A stretch of DNA of 61,529 nucleotides from SZAS-103 sp964449135 (GTDB lineage Bacteria > Pseudomonadota > Gammaproteobacteria > Xanthomonadales > Xanthomonadaceae). The notes beneath the pieces are model-generated. The model was given only the letters and a program-made list of their open reading frames with translations, did not search any database and had not been told where the DNA came from. The position numbers were made by a program, and so were the translations under genes. The DNA is taken from NCBI GenBank assembly GCA_964449135.1, contig CAYUXZ010000011.1, positions 1 to 61,529 on the forward strand, written 5' to 3'. Numbering within the stretch: position 1 is the first letter of the stretch; every line of letters starts with the position of its first letter. Positions 1 to 6,784 of the stretch are shown in pieces.

Positions 1-1171
1 AACGCGCGAGCCGCCAGTTGCCGACCGCGCAGGCGATGCCGAGCGGGCTGACGTCCTCCGCGTTCAACGCATCCACGAGCGCGTTCGCGTCGAGCAGGCG
101 CGCGGCGACCGCCGGATCGGAACTGCGCGCGGCGTGGTGCAGCGGCGTGTTGCCTTCCGCATCGGCGGTGCGCGCGTCGGCGCCGTTCGCGAGCAGCATC
201 GTCACCGCTTCGGCGCGGCCGTGCCAACTGTCGCGCGTCGCCGCAAGCAGCGGCGTAAGGCCGGCGTGCATCCGGTTCAGATCCACGCCGCGCGAAATCA
301 GTTCGCGCAGCAGCGACAGGTCGCTGATCACCGCGGCCAGCACCGGCAGGCTGCGCTGGTCCTTCTCGTCGGGATCGGGCAGGCGCTGCGGATCGGCGCC
401 GAGCGCGAGCGCGACCAGCGCCTCGTCGGCGCGGCCGGCGCGCGCGGCCGCGTACGCGCGCAGGTCGAGGTCGCCGATGGTGTCGAAGTCGAAGCGTGGC
501 GGCGCGGCTTCGATCGCAGGTGCTTTCGTTTCGACGGCCTGCGTGCGCGGCGCTTCGCGGCCCCAGCGATGGATCGCCGCGTGCAGCAGCGGCGCGAGCA
601 CGGCCTGCGCGATCAGCAAGGCGCTGCGCATCGCGGGATTCGCCAGGCCGGTCCAGTCCGCGCAGACAAGGCTCGCGACGATCACCGCGATCGCGAGCGC
701 GATCCACAGGCCGCGCGCGGTCGCGGTTTCGTCGTCGCCGCCTGCCGCTCGCTGGAAATCCGCGAGTCCGCCGCCGTTGCGCTCGGCGCTCGCGAACACC
801 GGCGCGTAGCGCCAGAGCACGATCAGGCCCAGGCCGATCGCGGCACTGGTGCCCAGCGCCGCGTTCAAGGTGCCGGTCTGCAGCAGCATCGGCAGCGGCA
901 AGGCGAGCGCGAGCCATGCGAGCAGCCCCGCGCAGCCCCAGAGCATGGCGAGCGCGACCGCGTCGGGCGCCCAGCGCGCCGCGGGTTCCTTCGCCGGGCG
1001 GCTGCCGAACCACCACGCCGCCGCAAGCGCGAACAGCGGTTGTGCGAGCCAGGGCGCGACCAGCAGCCATGCGGATCGCGAAAGCAGCGGGACCAGCGCC
1101 AGAGCGATGCCCGCAACCAGCGCCAGCGCGGCGCGCAGCGGCTGGCGCGCGGGACGCTCAGGCGCCGCCAT
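1..1171 (-). CDS. Ankyrin-repeat membrane protein (3' end outside window)
   Basis: The frame opens at ATG 1171 (reading MAAPERPARQ) and runs off the left edge, so only about 390 N-terminal residues are visible. The first ~200 residues hold several hydrophobic, Ala/Leu/Trp-rich stretches that look like four or five membrane helices. The following region carries ankyrin-type units, for example one with GNTPLHHAAR and ALGADP-like turns. The likely role is a membrane-anchored protein-protein interaction scaffold; no enzymatic motif is seen. The ATG overlaps the last codons of the ycgL gene upstream, which suggests translational coupling. The fold class is clear, the biological function is not. 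Confidence 0.75.
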   Translation of the reverse strand, partial: MAAPERPARQPLRAALALVAGIALALVPLLSRSAWLLVAPWLAQPLFALAAAWWFGSRPAKEPAARWAPDAVALAMLWGCAGLLAWLALALPLPMLLQTGTLNAALGTSAAIGLGLIVLWRYAPVFASAERNGGGLADFQRAAGGDDETATARGLWIALAIAVIVASLVCADWTGLANPAMRSALLIAQAVLAPLLHAAIHRWGREAPRTQAVETKAPAIEAAPPRFDFDTIGDLDLRAYAAARAGRADEALVALALGADPQRLPDPDEKDQRSLPVLAAVISDLSLLRELISRGVDLNRMHAGLTPLLAATRDSWHGRAEAVTMLLANGADARTADAEGNTPLHHAARSSDPAVAARLLDANALVDALNAEDVSPLGIACAVGNWRLAR

Positions 1172-1430
1172 CGTTGCCTTCCACATCCGGAGCGACCGGA
1201 GCCTGCGGTGGATACTGCACGTGGAATCCGCGCGCGATCAGGTTCGCGCGCACCACTTTCGCATCGGCACGCGCGAGCTGGCGCTCGGGCGTGAGCATCA
1301 CCTCGAGCACGAAGGTCAATTCGCCCAGCGCGCTGCGCAGCGGATCGGGAATCAGTCCGAATCCATCGCGCTCGCGCAGATAGACGTAGGTGTCGGACTT
1401 GCGGCGGCTCTTATAGACGTAGGCGTGCAT
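1158..1430 (-). CDS. ycgL: YcgL domain protein
   Basis: This 90-residue protein starts MHAYVYKSRRKSDTYVYL, the typical opening of the YcgL family, and contains the conserved LIPDPLRSALGEL and VMLTPERQLARAD blocks. Length matches the family (about 90-110 residues). An upstream in-frame start would add 12 residues that the family lacks, so ATG 1430 is preferred. YcgL proteins are small gammaproteobacterial cytoplasmic proteins of unsettled function. The gene overlaps the start of the ankyrin gene downstream by 14 bases, suggesting they are co-transcribed. Confidence 0.85.
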   Translation of the reverse strand: MHAYVYKSRRKSDTYVYLRERDGFGLIPDPLRSALGELTFVLEVMLTPERQLARADAKVVRANLIARGFHVQYPPQAPVAPDVEGNDGGA

Positions 1431-1572
1431 GGGCGTCCGCGGGCGGTCACGCCATTGTGGCCGCAAACGGCGCTGTGATAAAGCGTTCCGCGCGGGAAGT
1501 CATGACCTTCGGCGCTGCGTCGCGGCCCGTTCGCCTGCTAGGCTGAACGCCTTTCCATGCGGGACGTTTTCC

Positions 1573-3966
1573 ATGCGCCCATCGCCTGCTTCGCTGCCGT
1601 TCCACTTCAGCCTCGCCGCCGCGCTGCTTGCGGCCTGCGCCGCGCACGCGCAGTCGCCTTCGACGGCCGTCGATCCGATCACCATCGAGCAGGCGATGGC
1701 CGATCCGGACTGGATCGGTCCGCCGGTGCAGACGGCATGGTGGTCGTGGGACGGCAAGCACGTGTATTTCCCGCTCAAGCGCACGGGCAGCACGCTGCGC
1801 GACGTGTACGCGGTGGACACGGCCGGCGGCGCGGCGATGGCGAAGGTCGCCGACCGCGACCGCGCGGCGCTGGACGCCGCCGATCCGGTGTTCGACCGCG
1901 TGCGCCACCGCAGCGCCTTCGTGCGCAACGGCGACCTGTTCGTGCGCGACCTGCGCACGGGCGCGCTCACGCAGGTCACCCGTTCGCTGTCGGCGGTCGC
2001 CGACGCACGGTTCGATGCGAACGACGCGGCGGTGCTCTGGCGCGTTGACAACACGTGGTATCGCTACCGCTTCGACACGCGATTCGCGGAAGCGCTGGTC
2101 GTGGCGCGGGCCGAAAAGGATCCTTCCGTGGAGCCGGCCAAGCCCGACGACCTGCGCGCGATGCAGTTGCGCCTGTTCGACACCCTGCGCCGCGAGAAGC
2201 AGGCGCGCGACGACCACCGCGCGCAGGACCAGGCGCAGCGCGCCGCCGATGCGACGCGCGCCGACCCGCCGGTGTATCTCGGCGACGACATCGCAATCGT
2301 CTCGACTTCGCTCTCGCCCGACGCCCGCTGGCTGCTCGTCGTCACCGCGCCCAAGGGCGCCGACGCGGGGCGCGTCGGCAAGCTGCCGAAATACGTCACC
2401 GAGAGCGGCTACGAGGAAAGCGAGAACGAGCGCACGCGCGTCGGCCGCAACCTGCCCGTCGCGCAGTCGCTGAAGCTGGTGGATCTGCGCGACAACTCCG
2501 TCGCCGACCTCAAGTACGACGGCCTGCCCGGCATTGACGCCGATCCGCTGGCCGCGCTGCGCAAGGCCGCGGGCAAGGACGCGCTCAAGGGCCATCGCGG
2601 GCTGCGCGTGGACGGAATGCAGTGGAGCGACGACGGCGCGCGCGTCGCGGTCGAACTGCGCGCGATCGACAACAAGGATCGCTGGATCGCCACCGTGGAC
2701 CTTCCCGCGAAGGCGCTGCGCGCCACGCACCGCCTCACCGATCCGGCGTGGATCAATTCGTTCGCGTTCAACGACTACGGCTGGATGCCGGACAACCGTA
2801 CGCTGTGGCTCTTGTCGGAACAGTCCGGTTATTCGCACTTCTACACGGTCGTACCCGGCGAGGCGCCGCGCGAGCGCACCCACGGCGAATGGGAAGCCGC
2901 GCAGGCGCAGGTATCGGCGGACGGACGGCACGCGTGGTTCGTCTGCAACCGCAAGTCGCCGGGCGAATCGGAAGTGTGCGAGCTTGATCTTGCGAACGAC
3001 TCGGTGAAGGAAGTCACCGCGCTCGGCGGCGTCGAGGAGTTCTACCTTTCGCCCGACCAGCGCCACCTGCTGGTGCGCTACTCGGGCAGCTACCTGCCGC
3101 TGCAGCTCGCGGTCGTGCCCGCCGACGGCGGCGCCACGCGCGTGCTCACCGACACGCGCACCGCGGAATACAAGGCGCATCGCTTCCTGCAGCCGCGCTT
3201 CGTGGAGGTTGCCTCCACGCACGGCGGCAAACCCATCCACGCCAAGCTCTACGCGCCCGCGCAGCTCGAATCCGGCAAGAAATATCCGATCGTGATGTTC
3301 GTGCACGGCGCCGGCTACCTGCAGAACGTGCACCAGCGCTTCCCGTACTATTTCCGCGAGCAGATGTTCAACGGCCTGCTCGTGCAGCACGGCTACGTCG
3401 TGCTCGACATGGATTACCGCGGCTCGGCCGGCTACGGCCACAACTGGCGCACCGCGATCTACCGGCAGATGGGCCACCCCGAACTCGACGACTACACTGA
3501 CGGAGTCGCCTGGATGGTCGCGAACGAACAGGGCGACGCGCAGCATGTCGGCATCTACGGCGGCAGCTACGGCGGCTTCATGGCGCTGATGGCCATGTTC
3601 CGCGCGCCAGACGCGTTCAAGGCCGGCGCCGCGCTGCGCCCGGTCTCCGACTGGTCGCAGTACAACCACGAATACACCGCCGACATCCTGAACACGCCCG
3701 ACCTCGACCCGGACGCCTACAAGGCGAGCTCGCCGATCGAATTCGCCGACGGCCTGCGCGGCTCACTGCTGATCTGCCACGGCATGATGGACGACAACGT
3801 GTTCTTCCAGGATTCTGTACGGCTGGCGCAGCGCCTGATCGAACTGAAGAAGACCGACTGGTCGATCGCGCCGTATCCTCTGGAGCGGCACAGCTTCGAG
3901 CAAGCCGATGCGTGGCTCGACGAGTACCGGCGAATCTTCGCGTTGTTCGAGCGGACGTTGAAGTAA
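1573..3966 (+). CDS. Secreted S9 family prolyl oligopeptidase / dipeptidyl peptidase
   Basis: The protein is 797 residues and starts MRPSPASLPFHF at ATG 1573. A signal peptide ending AAHAQ shows export to the periplasm or beyond. The N-terminal ~550 residues form a beta-propeller-like region (DPP IV N-terminal type, SxDxxW-like repeats). The C-terminal ~250 residues are the alpha/beta-hydrolase catalytic domain with nucleophile Ser665 in GGSYGGFM, an Asp in HGMMDDN and the His in LERHSFE. The family cleaves after proline or alanine near the N terminus of peptides. The exact specificity cannot be read from sequence. It stands alone, convergent with the next gene. Confidence 0.9.
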   Translation: MRPSPASLPFHFSLAAALLAACAAHAQSPSTAVDPITIEQAMADPDWIGPPVQTAWWSWDGKHVYFPLKRTGSTLRDVYAVDTAGGAAMAKVADRDRAALDAADPVFDRVRHRSAFVRNGDLFVRDLRTGALTQVTRSLSAVADARFDANDAAVLWRVDNTWYRYRFDTRFAEALVVARAEKDPSVEPAKPDDLRAMQLRLFDTLRREKQARDDHRAQDQAQRAADATRADPPVYLGDDIAIVSTSLSPDARWLLVVTAPKGADAGRVGKLPKYVTESGYEESENERTRVGRNLPVAQSLKLVDLRDNSVADLKYDGLPGIDADPLAALRKAAGKDALKGHRGLRVDGMQWSDDGARVAVELRAIDNKDRWIATVDLPAKALRATHRLTDPAWINSFAFNDYGWMPDNRTLWLLSEQSGYSHFYTVVPGEAPRERTHGEWEAAQAQVSADGRHAWFVCNRKSPGESEVCELDLANDSVKEVTALGGVEEFYLSPDQRHLLVRYSGSYLPLQLAVVPADGGATRVLTDTRTAEYKAHRFLQPRFVEVASTHGGKPIHAKLYAPAQLESGKKYPIVMFVHGAGYLQNVHQRFPYYFREQMFNGLLVQHGYVVLDMDYRGSAGYGHNWRTAIYRQMGHPELDDYTDGVAWMVANEQGDAQHVGIYGGSYGGFMALMAMFRAPDAFKAGAALRPVSDWSQYNHEYTADILNTPDLDPDAYKASSPIEFADGLRGSLLICHGMMDDNVFFQDSVRLAQRLIELKKTDWSIAPYPLERHSFEQADAWLDEYRRIFALFERTLK

Positions 3967-4019
3967 CCGAATCAGATACAGGCATTCGGCCCCATCGGAC
4001 CCTGACGAGCGGGACACCG

Positions 4020-4487
4020 TTATTTCACGTTCGCGCCCGGTATCTTCAATATTGCCGTAATTATCGACCAGAGTTTTCGAATGCGATCGAGCTTGCCCGC
4101 TTGTTCCGGAGGCACCATGGTGTCGAATGAGACTCGGTGTGTCTTGTCGCCTTCCGTGATGATGATCGTGCGATTGTCCCCATCCATCGGACCGCAGCAA
4201 ATACTATCTGGCAATTCGAAGAATGTGACCTCGTCGATGGCATGACGGATATTCGACATCTGCTCCGGCGTCAGCGTGAAGTGCCGCGAATACTTTTTCG
4301 GCATCCGTCCAGTTGAAATATTGGCTTCAATGGACGCATCGCCATTCTTCGCGATGTGAAAGGTAAACGCACAGCACCGCGATGAAGGCCAGAGCAGGTT
4401 GTATCCGTGGAGGGACGCGGTTATGTCGATGTCGGTTGGCTGATGCACTGCCAAAGCCATCCAGGTGAGGATTGTCGCAATTGCCAT
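4020..4487 (-). CDS. Small secreted protein, DUF6438-like (tentative)
   Basis: This 155-residue protein starts MAIATILTWMALAV at ATG 4487, preceded by a good GGAGGAAA ribosome site that decides this start over the upstream in-frame codon. The N terminus is a short hydrophobic export signal. Two Cys-Cys pairs (SSRCCAF and SICCGPMD) stand out in the mature part. A pattern of a basic Gly/Asp turn, then FTLTPEQ..., then TIIITEGDKTHRV loosely resembles DUF6438 lipoproteins, but I cannot confirm it. Base composition is visibly less GC-rich than its neighbours, a sign of recent acquisition or weak codon selection. Function unknown. Confidence 0.6.
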   Translation of the reverse strand: MAIATILTWMALAVHQPTDIDITASLHGYNLLWPSSRCCAFTFHIAKNGDASIEANISTGRMPKKYSRHFTLTPEQMSNIRHAIDEVTFFELPDSICCGPMDGDNRTIIITEGDKTHRVSFDTMVPPEQAGKLDRIRKLWSIITAILKIPGANVK

Positions 4488-4512
4488 CACGTTTCCTCCA
4501 TTTGGACACTGT

Positions 4513-5469
4513 CTAATCTGCGGCGAACACACCCTCGAGTTCGACATCGAGCTCGCGCCGGCAGATGTCGCCACGCAGATACAGCACGCGTTCGGCCGGC
4601 AATCCGGATTCGGCGATCACCGATTGCGCGACCGCCAGATCGCGCGCGTGGCGCAGATAGACCCGCAAGGCCTCGCAGCCCGCGAACCCGAAGAACCGGC
4701 CGCTGTGCCTGTCGCCGACCGCGAGCAACGCCTGCAGGTTGCGCAGGCTTTCGCGCAGCTGCTCGGCGACGTCGCCGACGTGCTGCGAGACGTGGCCGAC
4801 GATGCTCGCGGTGCCCGAAGCGAGCAGCCGCGGCGATGCGCCGTTCGCGTCCAGCAGCGCGCCACGCGAGAATCCCGGCGCGACCGGACCGTAGTCGCGC
4901 GGATAACTCCAGGCCGGCGTCTGCCGCGGATTCTCCAGCGCGATCGCCGGTTCGCTGCTGCACAGCGCGACGACCTGCAAAGCCTGCCCCGGACTTGATC
5001 CGGGGGCGAGGAACTCGCCATCGTGGCCGATCGCGGTCGCGGCCGGCGGCGGATCGTTGAACGCCGCGTCCACCGCCGCGGCGCGGCCGACGCAGAAGCG
5101 GCGGTAGCGCTCGGCGTCGCCCTCGCCCGCGTTGATCCCGGCGAGATAGTTCCAGATCCGCAGCAGGTACGGGTGCGGGCTACCGCGCACGCGCGCGATG
5201 AGATCCGCGTAGGCACGATGCGCGGCGGACTCGATATCGGCATCCTGCTCGATCTGCTTGAGCGCGAGGAAACGGAAGCGCTCATCGACCTGCCAGGATT
5301 CGAACGCGGTCGGCCCCGCGAGCCGCGCGCAGCGCACGCGCACCGCATCGGGACGGTCGTCGAACGCGAAGCGCAACGTGGACGGCGCGGTGTCGGAAAA
5401 AGCCACATGCAGCGGCGGCGCGGTCGCGCCGTCGCGCCGCATCTCGGCAGTGGCATCGGGATGGGTCAC
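4513..5469 (-). CDS. XanB2-type chorismatase (hydroxybenzoate synthase)
   Basis: The sequence has the FkbO/Hyg5/XanB2 chorismatase block LRIWNYLAGIN followed by AGEGDAERYRRFCVGR. Family members hydrolyse chorismate; the Xanthomonas member XanB2 makes 3- and 4-hydroxybenzoate for xanthomonadin-like pigment and ubiquinone. With GTG 5469 it has 318 residues, close to the family length; ATG 5442 is the alternative start. No Shine-Dalgarno precedes the GTG, while a TATAAT lies only 7 bases upstream, which would fit a leaderless message or the later ATG. A palindrome inside the gene encodes an in-frame APGSSPGQAL segment. It is divergent from hemF. Confidence 0.8.
   Translation of the reverse strand: MTHPDATAEMRRDGATAPPLHVAFSDTAPSTLRFAFDDRPDAVRVRCARLAGPTAFESWQVDERFRFLALKQIEQDADIESAAHRAYADLIARVRGSPHPYLLRIWNYLAGINAGEGDAERYRRFCVGRAAAVDAAFNDPPPAATAIGHDGEFLAPGSSPGQALQVVALCSSEPAIALENPRQTPAWSYPRDYGPVAPGFSRGALLDANGASPRLLASGTASIVGHVSQHVGDVAEQLRESLRNLQALLAVGDRHSGRFFGFAGCEALRVYLRHARDLAVAQSVIAESGLPAERVLYLRGDICRRELDVELEGVFAAD
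4987..5005. repeat. Palindromic element inside the chorismatase gene
   Basis: CCCCGGA and TCCGGGG form a 7-bp stem around the loop CTTGA. The sequence matches, from memory, a palindrome scattered through many proteobacterial genomes, mostly between genes. Here it lies in frame and is read as part of APGSSPGQAL in the chorismatase. No second copy was seen in this window. Confidence 0.5.
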
Positions 5470-5476
5470 GCCGCGA

Positions 5477-5482
5477 ATTATA
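5477..5482 (-). promoter_or_regulatory. Candidate -10 box for the chorismatase gene
   Basis: A perfect TATAAT on the minus strand sits in the 73-bp divergent gap between the chorismatase and hemF. Transcription would start near the GTG at 5469. No convincing -35 box is visible at 16-18 bp, so confidence is low. Confidence 0.3.
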
Positions 5483-5542
5483 CCGGCGCGGCAACGCGCG
5501 CCGGCCACGGCTATCATGCGTGCACTACATTGTTGTCCGCTC

Positions 5543-6502
5543 ATGTCCGATACGCCCGACATCGCCGCCGTCCACGCCTACCTGCGCGATTTGCAGCAGC
5601 GCATCTGCGTGGCGCTGGAACAGGCGGACGGCTCCGCGCGTTTCGGCAGCGACGAGTGGCAGCGTCTTGAAGGCGGCGGTGGAGTATCTCGAGTGCTGCG
5701 CGAAGGCGCGGTCTTCGAGCAGGCTGGCGTCGGATTCTCCGACGTGCGCGGCGCGACGCTGCCGCAGTCGGCGACCGCGCATCGCCCTGAACTCGCGGGC
5801 GCGCCGTGGCGCGCGCTGGGCGTGTCGCTGGTCGTGCATCCGCGCAATCCCTACGTTCCGACCAGCCACGCGAACGTGCGCTATTTTGAAGCACATCCCA
5901 AAGGCGGCGAACCGGTGTGGTGGTTCGGCGGCGGCTTCGACCTCACGCCGTTCTATCCCTTCGACGCCGACGTGCTGCACTGGCACCGCACCGCGCGGGC
6001 GCTGTGCGCGCCGTTCGGCGATGCCACCTATCCGCGCTTCAAACACTGGTGCGACGAGTATTTCTTCCTCAAGCACCGCGGCGAGGCACGCGGCATCGGC
6101 GGACTGTTCTTCGACGATTTCCGTGAAGGCGGATTCGGGAATGCGTTCGCGCTGATGCGCGCGGTCGGCGATGCCTACCTGCCGGCGTATCTGCCGATCG
6201 TCGAGCGCCGCAAGGACACTCCGTACGGCGAACGCGAACGCGAGTTCCAGCTCTACCGGCGCGGGCGTTACGTCGAATTCAACCTGGTCTGGGACCGCGG
6301 CACGTTGTTCGGCCTGCAATCGGGCGGTCGCACCGAGGCGATCCTGATGAGCCTGCCGCCGCGCGTGCGCTGGGAAGTCGGTTATGCGCCGGAGCCGGGA
6401 AGCGCGGAGGCGAAACTCGCCGATTACCTGTGTCCACGCGATTGGCTTCAAGAATTGGAGGCCGAAACGCACGCAAATAAAAACCCCGCGAGCCAGGGGT
6501 AG
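5543..6502 (+). CDS. hemF: Oxygen-dependent coproporphyrinogen III oxidase
   Basis: The protein is 319 residues, starting MSDTPDIAAVHAYLRDLQ at ATG 5543. It converts coproporphyrinogen III to protoporphyrinogen IX with O2 in haem synthesis, as a cytoplasmic dimer. Family hallmarks are all present: VVHPRNPYVPTSHANVRYF, WWFGGGFDLTPFYPF, HWCDEYFFLKHRGEARGIGG-type block and FNLVWDRGTLFGLQSGGR. Length is normal, although the C terminus ends in a non-family tail (THANKNPASQG) because the reading frame runs into the hairpin of the opposite-strand terminator. The gene stands alone, divergent from the chorismatase and convergent with polA. Confidence 0.96.
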   Translation: MSDTPDIAAVHAYLRDLQQRICVALEQADGSARFGSDEWQRLEGGGGVSRVLREGAVFEQAGVGFSDVRGATLPQSATAHRPELAGAPWRALGVSLVVHPRNPYVPTSHANVRYFEAHPKGGEPVWWFGGGFDLTPFYPFDADVLHWHRTARALCAPFGDATYPRFKHWCDEYFFLKHRGEARGIGGLFFDDFREGGFGNAFALMRAVGDAYLPAYLPIVERRKDTPYGEREREFQLYRRGRYVEFNLVWDRGTLFGLQSGGRTEAILMSLPPRVRWEVGYAPEPGSAEAKLADYLCPRDWLQELEAETHANKNPASQG

Positions 6503-6512
6503 GCTCGCGGGG
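6475..6512 (-). terminator. Strong intrinsic terminator of the sRNA / polA unit
   Basis: CCCCGCGAGCC and GGCTCGCGGGG form an 11-bp GC stem around a TACCCCT loop. On the minus strand the stem is followed directly by TTTTTATTT. The hairpin overlaps the hemF stop codon in antisense. On the plus strand there is no T tract, so it serves the minus strand. Confidence 0.9.
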
Positions 6513-6595
6513 CCAGGGGTTGGAAGCCGGCCTTGGGGAGAGGAAGGCTTCCGGGATGCACTCAGGGGAGAGAGTCATCCGACAACGGGCGTTGC
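6475..6595 (-). ncRNA. Putative sX13-like C-rich small RNA downstream of polA
   Basis: The minus strand 3' of polA folds into three consecutive hairpins: 6580-6554 (GGATG/CATCC stem, loop with CTCCCC), 6552-6522 (GGAAGCC/GGCTTCC stem, loop with CTCTCCCC) and the terminator 6512-6484 (loop TACCCCT). A further CCCC lies in the linker. CCCC-bearing loops on a roughly 115-nt RNA ending in an intrinsic terminator match what I recall of the Xanthomonas regulator sX13, whose loops pair with GGGG near ribosome sites. Location after polA also parallels Escherichia coli Spot 42. The 5' end is a guess from length; only a weak TATGCA at 6607-6602 could be its -10. The 3' end overlaps hemF in antisense. 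Confidence 0.65.
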
Positions 6596-6603
6596 GCCCG
6601 TTG
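6583..6603. other. Perfect 9-bp inverted repeat between polA and the sRNA hairpins
   Basis: CAACGGGCG and CGCCCGTTG enclose a 3-base loop. It could be the processing or partial termination signal at the polA mRNA end, or the 5' hairpin of the sRNA. No T tract follows on either strand. The remaining stretch 6604-6784, lower in GC, shows no reading frame worth calling. Confidence 0.5.
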
Positions 6604-6784
6604 CATACAGTTGACCATTACTGACCTTTAGAGTTCGTGAAGACGAACCCAGTTTCCGCAACGAATTCAGGATGCGTTCACCCCTGAAACGACGCTGTCG
6701 CACGAAGCGTGACCTTTGGCACAGGCGTTCGTTAGGGCATCGTTAGCGCAAGGCCTGATGCGGGTTTCAGCCCGAAACCCCGAA

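Noticed and set aside
1447..3669. 740-codon open frame antisense to the S9 peptidase
   Set aside because: Arg/Val/Gly-rich shadow; the sense frame has the complete catalytic triad and a signal peptide.
6484..6512. Terminator of hemF on the plus strand
   Set aside because: On the plus strand no T tract follows the stem; the T run is on the minus-strand side.
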